Below, in pieces: positions 43,916 to 51,794 of a stretch of DNA of 64,000 nt. Each line of letters begins with the position of its first letter. The first letter of the stretch is position 1. Source of the DNA: Poriferisodalis sp965208485. Its GTDB lineage: Bacteria > Actinomycetota > Acidimicrobiia > Acidimicrobiales > Poriferisodalaceae. Where the stretch lies: NCBI RefSeq assembly GCF_965208485.1, contig NZ_OZ242344.1, forward strand, positions 2,108,001 through 2,172,000, written 5' to 3'. Under the pieces are notes generated by a model that searched no databases, was not told the DNA's origin, and worked only from the letters and a program-made list of their open reading frames with translations. The position numbers were made by a program, and so were the translations under genes.

Positions 43916-44110
43916 GGCGTACAGGTTGCTTCCGTGTCATCAATCGGGCGCCTCTGTACCGCGACAGGCGAGACTTCGTGATCCAGCCCGGCGACGCCGG
44001 CCGCCGCGACGACTACCCCACCTCCCCTGCCCGCAGCGGCAGTTAGGGCACGCGGGTGGTCGGCAGTGAGTTTGCTGGCGAAACGCTGGCGATAATGGCA
44101 AAATGCTGGC

Positions 44111-44347
44111 ATGGCTGTGCAGATCACCATCCGAAACGTGCCGGACGATGTGCGCGACGAACTCGCTGCGAAAGCTGCTGAGCGGCGCCAGTCGATGCAG
44201 GAATACTTGCGGGGAGAACTGGAGCGTCTAGCTACGACACCGTCGGTGGCGACCTTGCTGGAGGAGATACGACGGCGCAAGGATGCCGCGGGCACCCATG
44301 TGTCAGCGCGCGAGATCCTCTCCGCACGTGACGCAGACCGGAAGTGA
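44111..44347 (+). CDS. FitA/VapB-like ribbon-helix-helix antitoxin
   Basis: A 78-residue antitoxin. The N-terminus AVQITIRNVPDDVRDELAAKAAERRQSMQEYLRGELERLA is a FitA-type RHH DNA-binding domain; the C-terminal tail (SVATLLEEIRRRKDAAGTHVSAREILSARDADRK) would wrap the toxin. It overlaps the PIN toxin gene by 4 nt (GTGA at 44344-44347), so the pair is translationally coupled and probably autoregulated. Confidence 0.88.
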   Translation: MAVQITIRNVPDDVRDELAAKAAERRQSMQEYLRGELERLATTPSVATLLEEIRRRKDAAGTHVSAREILSARDADRK

Positions 44348-44757
44348 GCTTCGTCATCGATGCGTCGACACTGGTAGCTGCGCTCATCGACAGTGGCGAC
44401 GACGGCCAGTGGGCACTGGCACAACTCGCGCGAGAACCGATGGCCGCGCCCCAGCTGCTGCCAGCAGAGACGTCAAACATCCTGCGCCGTTTGGAGCTGT
44501 CGAGCCAGTGTTCGAGACTCGAGGCCACGGCATCACACCGTGAACTTGCTCGATTTGACTTCGAGCTCTATCCGTTCACCCCATTTGCTGATCGCATCTG
44601 GGAGCTCCGCTTCAATCTCACTGCTTACGACGCGTGGTACGTCGCGCTCGCTGAATCGCTTGGTTGGCCGCTGGTCACACTCGATCGCAAGATGGCGAAC
44701 GCCAGCGGGACGCGATGCGAGTTCTGGGTTCCGCCGCGACCTGAGCAAGCCGAGTGA
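44344..44757 (+). CDS. VapC-like PIN-domain ribonuclease toxin
   Basis: A 137-residue PIN-domain toxin. The four acidic residues are at FVIDAS (D6), PAETSN (E42), YDAWYVALAE (D96) and LVTLDRKMA (D114). Toxins of this group cut tRNA or rRNA in a Mg-dependent way. GTG start. The frame and active site are intact, in contrast to the broken genes just downstream. Confidence 0.9.
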   Translation: MSFVIDASTLVAALIDSGDDGQWALAQLAREPMAAPQLLPAETSNILRRLELSSQCSRLEATASHRELARFDFELYPFTPFADRIWELRFNLTAYDAWYVALAESLGWPLVTLDRKMANASGTRCEFWVPPRPEQAE

Positions 44758-44796
44758 GGATTCGAACGCAGACGGCGTAGTGCGGAATCGGCAAGG

Positions 44797-45165
44797 ATGG
44801 GCGGCATGAGCTTGTTGTCGTTTGAGCTGCCTTCGTTGGAGACGATCGAGCTGGAGCCTGACGGCGAGACGCTGCGGGTATGGCTGAACCGGCCGGAGTC
44901 GCGCAACGCCCACAACCAGCTGATGATCCGTGAGGTGGGCGACCTTTTTTTAGCGCTCGATGGGCAGACCCATACCGGGTGGCGGTGCTCGGCGGGAGGG
45001 GGAAGTCGTTCTGCGCTGGCGCAGACCGCAAGGAAGGGCCGACGGCGGCAGCCAACGACCGCGAGGCCCGCTACATCAACCAGCTCGGCCGCCGGGCCGC
45101 ACGCGCCATCGAGGACTGCGAGGCGGTCACCATGCGCGAGAGCTGGTCGGCGCCAACCTGTCAGC
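44797..45165 (+). pseudogene. Enoyl-CoA hydratase/isomerase fragment
   Basis: ATG 44797 or 44806 opens with SLLSFELPSLETIELEPDGETLRVWLNRPESRNAHNQLMIREVGDLF, the usual crotonase N-terminus. After DGQT the continuation VAVLGGRGKSFCAGADRKEG (CoA oxyanion loop) and INQLGRRAARAIEDCEAVTM is in another frame, a one-base shift near 44975. Similarity then stops around residue 120 of the normal 260, so the 3' half is deleted. A run of seven T (44943-44949) is within the 5' half. Not functional. Confidence 0.85.
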
Positions 45166-45290
45166 CCTGCCGAAGCTCCCTTGCCGTCAGTAGAGTCCGG
45201 GCCGGCTTCGAACGCAGCGGCTGTCAGGCCGGAAGGACGCAAGTGCCCGACCATCGTCTCGAATCCGAAAGGATCGTCGTTCAGGCACCG

Positions 45291-45578
45291 ATGAGCTTCA
45301 TCGGATCAGCAGCAAGGATCTGGCGCTTGGCACGCGTCGGACCATTGCCCATTAGCTTGCTCCTCGGCTTTCTCGCGGTTCTCCTGATAGCGGTCGTGTG
45401 GTTGTTCGTACTCTGCTGGTACTTGTTGTTCGGACTCCTGCTGGTGCCGTATCGGCTTGTTCGTCGTGGAAGTCGCACCCGCAAGCGGGAAGGGCTCCGA
45501 CACAGCGAAGTGCTCGATGCCATCGAGAACCACGATGGCAAATCCGTCGCCAAGGACTCCAACGTCCCGGCGACGTAG
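45291..45578 (+). CDS. Small two-helix membrane protein
   Basis: A 95-residue product beginning MSFIGSAARIWRLARVG. One long or two tight hydrophobic helices follow (LPISLLLGFLAVLLIAVVWLFVLCWYLLFGLLLVPYRLV), then a basic, polar cytoplasmic tail (RRGSRTRKREGLRHSEVLDAIENHDG). No known function; similar short proteins are often seen in actinobacteria. The frame is open upstream through the broken hydratase, so the start at 45291 is chosen by the hydrophobic layout. Confidence 0.6.
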   Translation: MSFIGSAARIWRLARVGPLPISLLLGFLAVLLIAVVWLFVLCWYLLFGLLLVPYRLVRRGSRTRKREGLRHSEVLDAIENHDGKSVAKDSNVPAT

Positions 45579-45604
45579 TCCACCGACCGAGTCGAGGCAT
45601 CGCC

Positions 45605-46605
45605 ATGGCAGAGGACCGCTCATTGCTGGGTCATCTGTTGCCGAAGCTGACATGTGGCGTCGAGGATGCGGCGACCGATGCGCTCGCCTTCATCCTGAAC
45701 CGGTCCGAAGCGTGCCGAGCGGCTTTGGTCGATCTTGTGAGTCAAGGCGACTGCAGGCTTGCGTCGCTGACGAGGGCCACCACCCAGGTGTCGCCCACGG
45801 GCAAAGAACGGCTGGATCTGGTCGCGTGGGACAGCGCCGGCTCGAAGCGGCTGATCATCGAGTCGAAGTTCTGGGCGCCTCTGCTCAGCGGCCAAGCGAG
45901 TGGCTATGTCAAGCACTTGGCTGACGATGGCCCCGCGGTGCTGCTGTTTGTGGCGCCCGAGAGATCCGCCGCGAGACGCTCTGGAAAAAGATCAGTGGGC
46001 AGTTCGAGGCCGCACAAGGAATGGAACTCAGTGAGGTTCGCCACGTCGGTCAGACGCAAGTTGCCGACATTGCCGACAGCGGCAAGCGTGTCGCGTTGAC
46101 CACTTGGCGCCTGTTGCTCGATCGACTGAAGTCCGCAGACCAGACGATGGCCGACAACGTTCTCCATCTGCAGGCCTCGACGGACGCACAAGACGAATTG
46201 TCATTCGCTCCTCTGCAAGCTGAGGACTTCGACGCCGCGATTCCTCAGCGGATCTTGTTTCTCAATCGAATCGTCTGGAGCGTGATCAACCGGGGTGTCA
46301 ACTGCTGCCGTATGAGTGTGCAGGACCTGAAGGCAGCGCCTCAATACGACGGATATCTGAAGTACTTCGCGTTCTGCGCAGAGGATGGCACGAAGCTCAC
46401 CGGTGATCTTGGACTATGCGTCAACTACAGCCGTTGGGCACGGTCCGATACGACCTCGGTCGCAGAGACCACTCTTCTGTGGCTGAGAATCTGGAGTGGC
46501 CACAGCGAGATGATCAACGCAGTCAGCAGGCAAGGTGGTGTCGACTACGACTGGAACCCCGGCGACGATCACATGTGGATTCCGCTGCGACTGCGGAACC
46601 ACTGA
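45605..46605 (+). pseudogene. PD-(D/E)XK nuclease-family protein, frameshifted
   Basis: ATG 45605 opens about 120 codons that include GKERLDLVAWDSAGSKRLIIESKFWAPLLSGQ (D71, E86, K88), a textbook PD-(D/E)XK metal site. After LLFVAPE the continuation (EIRRETLWKKISGQFEAAQGMELSEVRHVGQ... to NPGDDHMWIPLRLRN) is in another frame, consistent with loss of one base in the GAGAG at about 45958-45965. With repair the product is about 333 residues. The family includes defence and repair nucleases. Either inactivated or a sequence error. Confidence 0.78.
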
Positions 46606-47010
46606 GACTCCGTCGGGGCGTTCGTACGAATAGCCGTCCGCGGCGGTGACCACGACGAGCTTCGCGGCCCGGCCCATCTTGGATTCGTCGATCTTGCTGC
46701 GGGCAGGTAGCAATGAGCGGGCTGCCTGTTCGATTTGCTCGTTGCCGCCCAGCTTGACCTCGGCTGCGAGCCAGCGACCGTCGCCGGCATCAACAATCTC
46801 ATCGACTTCGCTGCTGGCTGCATTTTTGAATGCGAACACCTCAGCCCCGGCGGCCTGCGCGTAGATGCGCAGATCGCGGATGACGAGCGACTCGAAGAGC
46901 GGGCCGAGCGCCTCAGTGTCGGCCAGGCAGGCGCTCGGGCTGGGCTCGGAGCGCAGCGACCGCCAACGACGGATCAGTGAAGTGATGGCGTGGGCTCGAC
47001 AGCAGCGGTG
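46606..47010 (-). pseudogene. DUF4143 ATPase C-terminal fragment
   Basis: The minus strand encodes HHFTDPSLAVAALRAQPERL, then after a one-base shift near 46925 ADTEALGPLFESLVIRDLRIYAQAAGAEVFAFKN. ASSEVDEIVDAGDGRWLAAEVKLGG and a PDGVSVVP segment follow. This is the DUF4143 domain that follows an AAA domain in a common ATPase family. The ATPase half is absent and the extreme C-terminus runs into the convergent nuclease gene. The adjoining 47010-47560 contains only uninterpretable open frames, possibly other transposase debris (GFGPVVCSTSDGEPLRLELRSGN). Confidence 0.75.
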
Positions 47011-47560
47011 ACCGAGAGCGCAGGTGGGTGGGCCACGCCCTCAGCGGTTCCAGTACATGAAGTCGCTCGAGCGCATCGAGACGGCCCCCGACGCGATCGG
47101 CGTCGTCGTTGCCCGACCGCAGCTCCAGCCGCAGCGGCTCCCCGTCCGATGTCGAGCACACCACCGGACCGAACCCGAAGCCGCCCAAAGCGAACAGCCC
47201 CGCGCCCTACGCCACCCGCTGCCCGCCGCCTGCCAGACACGCACTTGCGACACTGCTGAGTCTCACCTCGGAGATGCCCTCGAACTCGCCGAAGCGTGCA
47301 CACAACACACGCATCACCGCAGGTCAGAGAGGCCTTTCCGCGGAACCCAACAGCCTCAGCCACCATATTCATGAACAATCAGGGCAGTGGTTGGAATGTG
47401 TCCTGGAGGACACATCGGGTGGGCAAGATGAGTGACAACGGCAAGCGGCGTCTCCAAAGTTGCCCCGCCGATCAACGGCTTACGCTGAACTGCCCATCCA
47501 CGCCTCTCGGACGCTCGTCGCCCAAATGCCTCGAAGTCGAGTCAGCCCGCATCGCCGGCG

Positions 47561-47632
47561 AGCCCGAGGTGGGGATTGAACCCACGACCTGCTCTTTACG
47601 AGAGAGCCGCTCTGCCACTGAGCTACTCGGGC
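47561..47632 (-). tRNA. tRNA-Thr (CGU anticodon)
   Basis: Folds as a complete cloverleaf on the minus strand: acceptor GCCCGAG/CTCGGGC (7 bp perfect), D-arm GCTC-AGTGGCA-GAGC, anticodon stem GCTCT/AGAGC with loop CTCGTAA (anticodon CGT, threonine ACG codons), variable AGGTC, and T-arm GTGGG-TTCAATC-CCCAC. Discriminator U; CCA is not encoded. 72 nt. It stands alone between gene fragments and could have served as an integration target, though no attachment-site repeat was noticed. Confidence 0.95.
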
Positions 47633-47825
47633 CGGGGGTGGCGCGAAACGTGGCGCGTTTCTCCGCTTCAGTGATCTGAGGCGGCTGTTTGCGTCGGATT
47701 CGGCACCGCGTGGAGGCTACCGATGCGGTGTGGGGGACGTGTCGCGCTGTGGCGTCACGGATTCAACCTCAGCGGGCACGCTGGCGCTGTAGGACTCGGG
47801 CTGGTCCGGGGAGGTACTTTCCTCG

Positions 47826-48163
47826 TCAGAGACCGGCTCTTAGTCTGGACTTGATGACGTAGTCGGGGAGTTCGTGCTCGCCGAACCACTCGCGGAGCTT
47901 GCTGGTCTTGTTCTCGATCATGTAGCAGGCGAGCGCTCTGATGCAGCAGGACTGCTGATAGCCGGTGAGTTCGAGTTGGAATCGTTCGCGGGTGACGGCG
48001 TTGGCGCGCCCCGCAATCAGCCGCCGTTCGAAATCGCTGTTGAGCGATTCGCTGTCTTGGCGGTATCCGTGCATGCGCGAGAAGTCAGGGTTGTTCTCAG
48101 TGATGGGCATGAGTGCGCGTGTACGGAGTTGGTTGTTCTTGATCTCGTTGAGTGTGTTGGCGA
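47826..48163 (-). pseudogene. DDE transposase, C-terminal fragment
   Basis: About 110 codons whose sequence RALMPITENNPDFSRMHGYRQDSESLNSDFERRLIAGRANAVTRERFQLELTGYQQSCCIRALACY resembles the C-terminal end of a DDE transposase group seen in actinobacteria. It uses the pattern 'NNPDFRRMHGWRQDSESLN', where the final Glu is catalytic. The 5' part has been removed or displaced by the IS30 element that begins at 48162. Nested transposon debris. Confidence 0.7.
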
Positions 48164-48916
48164 ACTCCACTGGTGGTTGCGAGTGTTCGGTCATGATGGC
48201 CGGTCTTGCAATACAGCAATCACCAGTGGAGGTGTTCAGTATGGCAGCGAGGGTGTGCGCGTTGGAGCGCGTTCGTGTTGATGCGATGAGATCGGCGGGG
48301 GTGAGCGCTGATGACATTGCCGAAAGGCTCGGCAGGCATCCGTCGACGATTTATCGCGAGCTGGGCCGCTGCGGCGGGGTCGAGGGTGTCTATGACGCTG
48401 AGGCAGCGCAGGCCGAGGCCCGGCTGCGGGCGTTGCGTCCCAAGGCCGCCAAGCTCGAAGCGGGCCCGGCGCTGGCCGGCGAGGTGAACGACAGGCTGGG
48501 TCTGTGCTGGTCGCCGCACGCGATCAGCGCCGATCTGGCCGCTGTGGGCGCGTCGGTGTGCGCGGAGGCGATCTATCGGGCGGTGTGCAGCGGCCGCTGC
48601 CTCGGCGACGACGCGTGGAAGTGCCTGCCGCGCCAGCAGCGCTGCCGCAGGCGGCGCAGCCGCCGCGGCGACAAGGCCAGCCCGCTGGGCGAGCGGCCCG
48701 CCGCCGCGGCGGACCGGTCCGAGCCGGGCCGCTGGGAAGGAGACCCTTCGTCTTTTGTTGGGATGGGGGCTGCCCAAAGGAACACCCCTGGACCTCAACC
48801 CCCTGCGACTGTCGATCATCGAGGACAGCCTCAACACGATGCCCCGCCGACTCCACAACTGACAATCAGCCGCCGACATCTACACTCAACTCACTCGCAA
48901 CCACCGATAGAGCTTG
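48162..48916 (+). mobile_element. Internally deleted IS30-family element, copy 2
   Basis: Inverted ends CTCCACTGGTGGTTGCGAG (from 48165) and its partial complement at 48893-48912 enclose a transposase gene lacking its middle. The leader AATCACCAGTGGAGGTG and the 3' end (AGAGCTTGCCCA) are shared with copy 1 at 19290-19803. It interrupts an older transposase fragment. Non-autonomous. Confidence 0.78.
48241..48899 (+). pseudogene. IS30-family transposase with internal deletion
   Basis: ATG 48241 opens the IS30 N-terminal helix-turn-helix (MRSAGVSADDIAERLGRHPSTIYRELGRCGG) and runs to GRWEGD, where the catalytic core should begin. The sequence then jumps to the C-terminal segment LPKGTPLDLNPLRLSIIEDSLNTMPRRLHN in another frame, followed by a stop where the family has a Trp. 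The first two catalytic Asp residues are missing. Copy 1 lacks a different internal part, so the two deletions are independent. Confidence 0.85.
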
Positions 48917-49015
48917 CCCACCTACTGGCTACACTTCCCGACGGTCCGAAGCCTGTCGGCCCTCGGGGACGGCAGCGGGATCGGACGTCTGGCTGGAAGC
49001 CGCCAGGGAGACCTC

Positions 49016-49381
49016 ATGCCGATCTACGAGTATCGCTGCACCGACTGCAGACAGACCTTCGAGCGCTACCAGAGCTTCGGTGATGATCCGATCACCGTGT
49101 GCCCGCTGCCCGTCGACGACACAGCGCTCAACGGTTCGGCGCCCGAGTGCGGCGGCGAAGTCCGCAAGGTGTTCTCCAACGTCGGGATCAGCTTCAAGGG
49201 CAGCGGGTTCTACCGGAACGACAGCAGGACCGAGAGCCGACCGAAGTCGAAGACTTCTGGCGACGGCTCATCGGGTTCATCCAGCACCTCAAGCTCAAGC
49301 AACGATTCAGGAACCAAGGATTCGACCCCGTCGGGAGGCAAGGAAAGCTCTTCCGTCGGGGCCGCCTCGGCGTCAGGCTGA
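49016..49381 (+). CDS. FmdB-type zinc-ribbon protein
   Basis: A 121-residue protein beginning PIYEYRCTDCRQTFERYQSFGDDPITVCP, the FmdB/CxxC_CxxC_SSSS ribbon, and ending the domain with VRKVFSNVGISFKGSGFYRNDSR, then a Ser/Gly/Lys-rich disordered tail. The second zinc knuckle is stretched: CP and ECGG are separated by about 16 residues (LPVDDTALNGSAP) rather than being a tight C-x2-C. A regulatory role is suggested by the family name but not established. The next gene follows after 67 nt. Confidence 0.85.
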   Translation: MPIYEYRCTDCRQTFERYQSFGDDPITVCPLPVDDTALNGSAPECGGEVRKVFSNVGISFKGSGFYRNDSRTESRPKSKTSGDGSSGSSSTSSSSNDSGTKDSTPSGGKESSSVGAASASG

Positions 49382-49448
49382 CGCCCGCCGCATCGAAACA
49401 AGCCCGCAGCGGTGCAGCCGCTGCGATGGCTTCGCGACGGAGGCTTCC

Positions 49449-50066
49449 ATGGCATTCCTGTCACAACTCGGCGAACTCTGGCACCGCCGGCCCAATCTCG
49501 TGCACTGGACCGCCGTGGGCGCCGTCGCGCTCGTCGCCCTCGTGCTCGTGGCAGGCACACAGGGTCGGGCGCGATCGGCCGCGACAGCGTGGGGCACACC
49601 GGTGCGGGTGCTGGCGGCAAGTTCCCCGCTGGCCATCGGGACTTCGGTGGACGGCAACGTCGACCTGGTCGAAGTCCCCGCCCATCTCGTCCCCGCCGGA
49701 GCGCTCACGAGCACTCTCGACGTGGGCAAAGTGACCCGAACCGTGCCCCGCGGCGGCCTGCTGACCGAGCTGGACGTTGACCCCACGTCCGGCGTCAGTG
49801 GGGGGCGTCGCGGCGTCGGTATCGGCGTCAGCCCCCACGCCCCCGAGGTGCGGCCCGGCACCGCAGTCGAGCTGCTGCTGTTCGCTGACATCGATCCGTT
49901 CCAGCCGGCCGACACCAGCGTCGGGGCAGAGCGCGTCCGGGCCCATGTCCTCGCGTCGGCGGCGGACCGTTGGTTCGTCGAGATTGACCCTGCCGACTTG
50001 GAGTCAGTCGCACGGGCGAGCGCCACCGGGGTGATCGTTCCCGTCGTCCTCAGCGCAGCCCAGTGA
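49449..50066 (+). CDS. SAF-domain (CpaB/RcpC-like) membrane-anchored protein
   Basis: A 205-residue protein with one N-terminal membrane helix (LVHWTAVGAVALVALVLVAGTQ). A SAF domain follows (VRVLAASSPLAIGTSVDGNVDLVEVPAHLVPAGALTSTLDVGKVTRTVPRGGLLTELDV), then a second beta-rich part (GVGIGVSPHAPEVRPGTAVELLLF). CpaB/RcpC proteins act in tight-adherence pilus assembly, but no tad/cpa genes are nearby, so this may be a stand-alone relative. Its end overlaps the convergent uppP by 17 nt. Confidence 0.78.
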   Translation: MAFLSQLGELWHRRPNLVHWTAVGAVALVALVLVAGTQGRARSAATAWGTPVRVLAASSPLAIGTSVDGNVDLVEVPAHLVPAGALTSTLDVGKVTRTVPRGGLLTELDVDPTSGVSGGRRGVGIGVSPHAPEVRPGTAVELLLFADIDPFQPADTSVGAERVRAHVLASAADRWFVEIDPADLESVARASATGVIVPVVLSAAQ

Positions 50067-50928
50067 GAGCGACCACGGCGACCGCAGCCGCCAGCGCGAC
50101 GCGGTAGCCGAAGAACGGTGCGAACACCGACCGCCCCGTACGCCGGCCCGCTCGGTTCAACAGCCACACCATCGCCGCGACGCCCAGCCACGACGACACG
50201 ACTGCCGCCGCGGCGCCGATGACGATCAACTGCACCTGGGCTGCGCTCGGCGCGGCCTGCGCCAGCGTGACCCCGCGATACAGGCCCGCCCCCGCGATGA
50301 CCGGCAGGCTCATGAGAAACGCCAGCCGCGCCGCCGCTGCGCGATCGAAGCCGAGCCATCGCCCCGCTGTGATGGACACACCCGAGCGACTCACACCCGG
50401 CAGCAGCGCCATCGACTGCGCCAAGCCCATGGCGGCAGCGTCCCGCAGACCGTAGGTGGAGTGGTCACGCTGAGTCTTGTGCCGCGCGGCAGACACGTCG
50501 GACCACCACAGCAACCAGCCAAAACCCGCCAGCAGCGCGGCAATCAGCAGTGGCTCTTCCGCCAAGTCGAGTACGACGTCTTCGAGTGCCAATCCGACCA
50601 GCGCCGCAGGGACTGCCGAGACCGCGAGGCTCACCGCCACCATGGTGTGGGGGATGGGGCGACCCCGGATGCCGCGCCATAGCGCCACCGCATAGTGGGC
50701 GATGTCGGCGCGCAAGTACAGCGCTGCCCCCGCGAGCGTGCCCACATGCAGTGCTACATCGAAGGAGTTCTCCATCTCGCTGTCGCCGTCGAAGAGATCC
50801 CAACCGCTCAGCCAAGGCACCAGCTCGAGGTGAGCGCTGGAGGACACCGGGAAGAACTCGGTCAGCCCTTGCAGCAGGCCGAGCATGATCGCGACGGCGA
50901 TGTCTCCGGCCGCGGCAAGATCACCCAA
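50050..50928 (-). CDS. uppP: Undecaprenyl-diphosphatase
   Basis: A 292-residue integral membrane phosphatase (UppP/BacA) that recycles undecaprenyl diphosphate for cell-wall synthesis and gives bacitracin tolerance. Motifs are IMLGLLQGLTEFFPVSSSAHL near the N-terminus (catalytic Glu/Ser region), NSFDVALHVGTLAGAALYLR and GLAQSMALLPGVSRSGVSITAGRWLGFDR. The frame is open to 51018 but the preceding PHP gene ends at 50940, so TTG 50928, 9 nt after that stop, is the most economical start. Last gene of the tldD-tldE-PHP run. Confidence 0.93.
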   Translation of the reverse strand: MGDLAAAGDIAVAIMLGLLQGLTEFFPVSSSAHLELVPWLSGWDLFDGDSEMENSFDVALHVGTLAGAALYLRADIAHYAVALWRGIRGRPIPHTMVAVSLAVSAVPAALVGLALEDVVLDLAEEPLLIAALLAGFGWLLWWSDVSAARHKTQRDHSTYGLRDAAAMGLAQSMALLPGVSRSGVSITAGRWLGFDRAAAARLAFLMSLPVIAGAGLYRGVTLAQAAPSAAQVQLIVIGAAAAVVSSWLGVAAMVWLLNRAGRRTGRSVFAPFFGYRVALAAAVAVVALTGLR

Positions 50929-50939
50929 CGCAGCAGCCT

Positions 50940-51791
50940 CTAGTCGTCGCCTAACCGCACGCGCGGATCGCTGAACCCGTCCGTCGCGTTGCCAGTTGCT
51001 TCCCGCTCTTGTTCCCAATCTCGATTGGATACAGGCTCACGGGCCGCTCGGGTCACGGCTTCGCCTACCGGCTCAGCCTCCAGCGACGGGATGATGCGCG
51101 GTCTCCAGCGACGGGGCGGGTCGTAGTGGTGGCCGACCGCCCAGCCCTGGCGCATCGACGCCAGAAAGCCGGCCGGATCGTCGTCATCGAAATCCGGCAT
51201 CTCGAGATACGCGCCGCCGAGTGCCTCCGCCACATGGGCGTCGCTGCCGGCGCCCGGCGCCAAGTTGTGCTCGCCTGCGTAGCGCGCAGCACGCGAGTTG
51301 AGGCTGTTGAGGCTCGTCTTGGAGTTCAGCACCTCGATGCTGTCGATGAGTCCCTCGGCGACGAGTTCATCGAGCACGTCGTGGCGCAGGTTGTTGCGGA
51401 GCGGGTCGAACGGGTGCGGGATATAGACGAGCCCTCCCTGAGACTTGACCGCCTGTGCAGCCGCCACAGGCGCCAATCCCTGCGGGACCCGTTCAGTCAA
51501 GAACAGTCCGATGATCTCGCCGGCGTGGGTCTTCATCTCCTCGCCGACCACGACCCGGGCATCCAGCTCGCCCTGCAGCTGCTGCGCACCCCGTACTGCG
51601 TTGTGGTCGGTGATGCACACCACGTCTATGCCGCTCTCTGCGAGGCACTGGGCGAATTCCTCCGGCGTCGTGGTGGAATCGCCCGACCACATGGTGTGGG
51701 TGTGAAAGTCCACCCTGACCCAGCCTGAGGGGCAGTCGTCCGCGAGGTGAGGGTGCCGTTCGACGGCGGCTGGAGCGGGCGGGCGCGGCAC
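50940..51791 (-). CDS. PHP-domain metal-dependent hydrolase
   Basis: A 283-residue PHP protein. Metal motifs are VDFHTHTMWSGDS (H30, H32), VVCITDHNAVRGA, EEMKTHAGEIIGLFL, YIPHPFDPLR and PGAGSDAHVAEALGGAYLEM. Relatives are phosphoesterases or nucleases acting on histidinol phosphate, RNA or nucleotides; the substrate is not known. GTG 51791 starts right after the tldE stop. The last about 45 residues (VGEAVTRAAREPVSNRDWEQEREATGNATDG...) come from a dispersed repeat, as in the MFS protein. Confidence 0.88.
   Translation of the reverse strand: MPRPPAPAAVERHPHLADDCPSGWVRVDFHTHTMWSGDSTTTPEEFAQCLAESGIDVVCITDHNAVRGAQQLQGELDARVVVGEEMKTHAGEIIGLFLTERVPQGLAPVAAAQAVKSQGGLVYIPHPFDPLRNNLRHDVLDELVAEGLIDSIEVLNSKTSLNSLNSRAARYAGEHNLAPGAGSDAHVAEALGGAYLEMPDFDDDDPAGFLASMRQGWAVGHHYDPPRRWRPRIIPSLEAEPVGEAVTRAAREPVSNRDWEQEREATGNATDGFSDPRVRLGDD
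50990..51066 (-). repeat. Dispersed repeat, copy C (inside PHP gene 3' end)
   Basis: On the minus strand it matches copies A and B: GGCGAAGCCGTGACCCGAGC, GGCCCGTGAGC, then a 16-19 base insertion (CTGTATCCAATCGAGATTGG) and GAACAAGAGCGGGAAGCAAC. It is in frame and encodes the C-terminal tail of the PHP protein. Confidence 0.75.
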
Positions 51792-51794
51792 AGC

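Noticed and set aside
44943..44949. Seven-T run as a transcriptional slippage site in the enoyl-CoA hydratase
   Set aside because: The frame change lies about 30 bases downstream of the run and the 3' half of the gene is missing, so slippage could not restore a full enzyme.
47561..48916. Integrative element at tRNA-Thr
   Set aside because: No integrase gene and no duplicated tRNA end could be found within the window.
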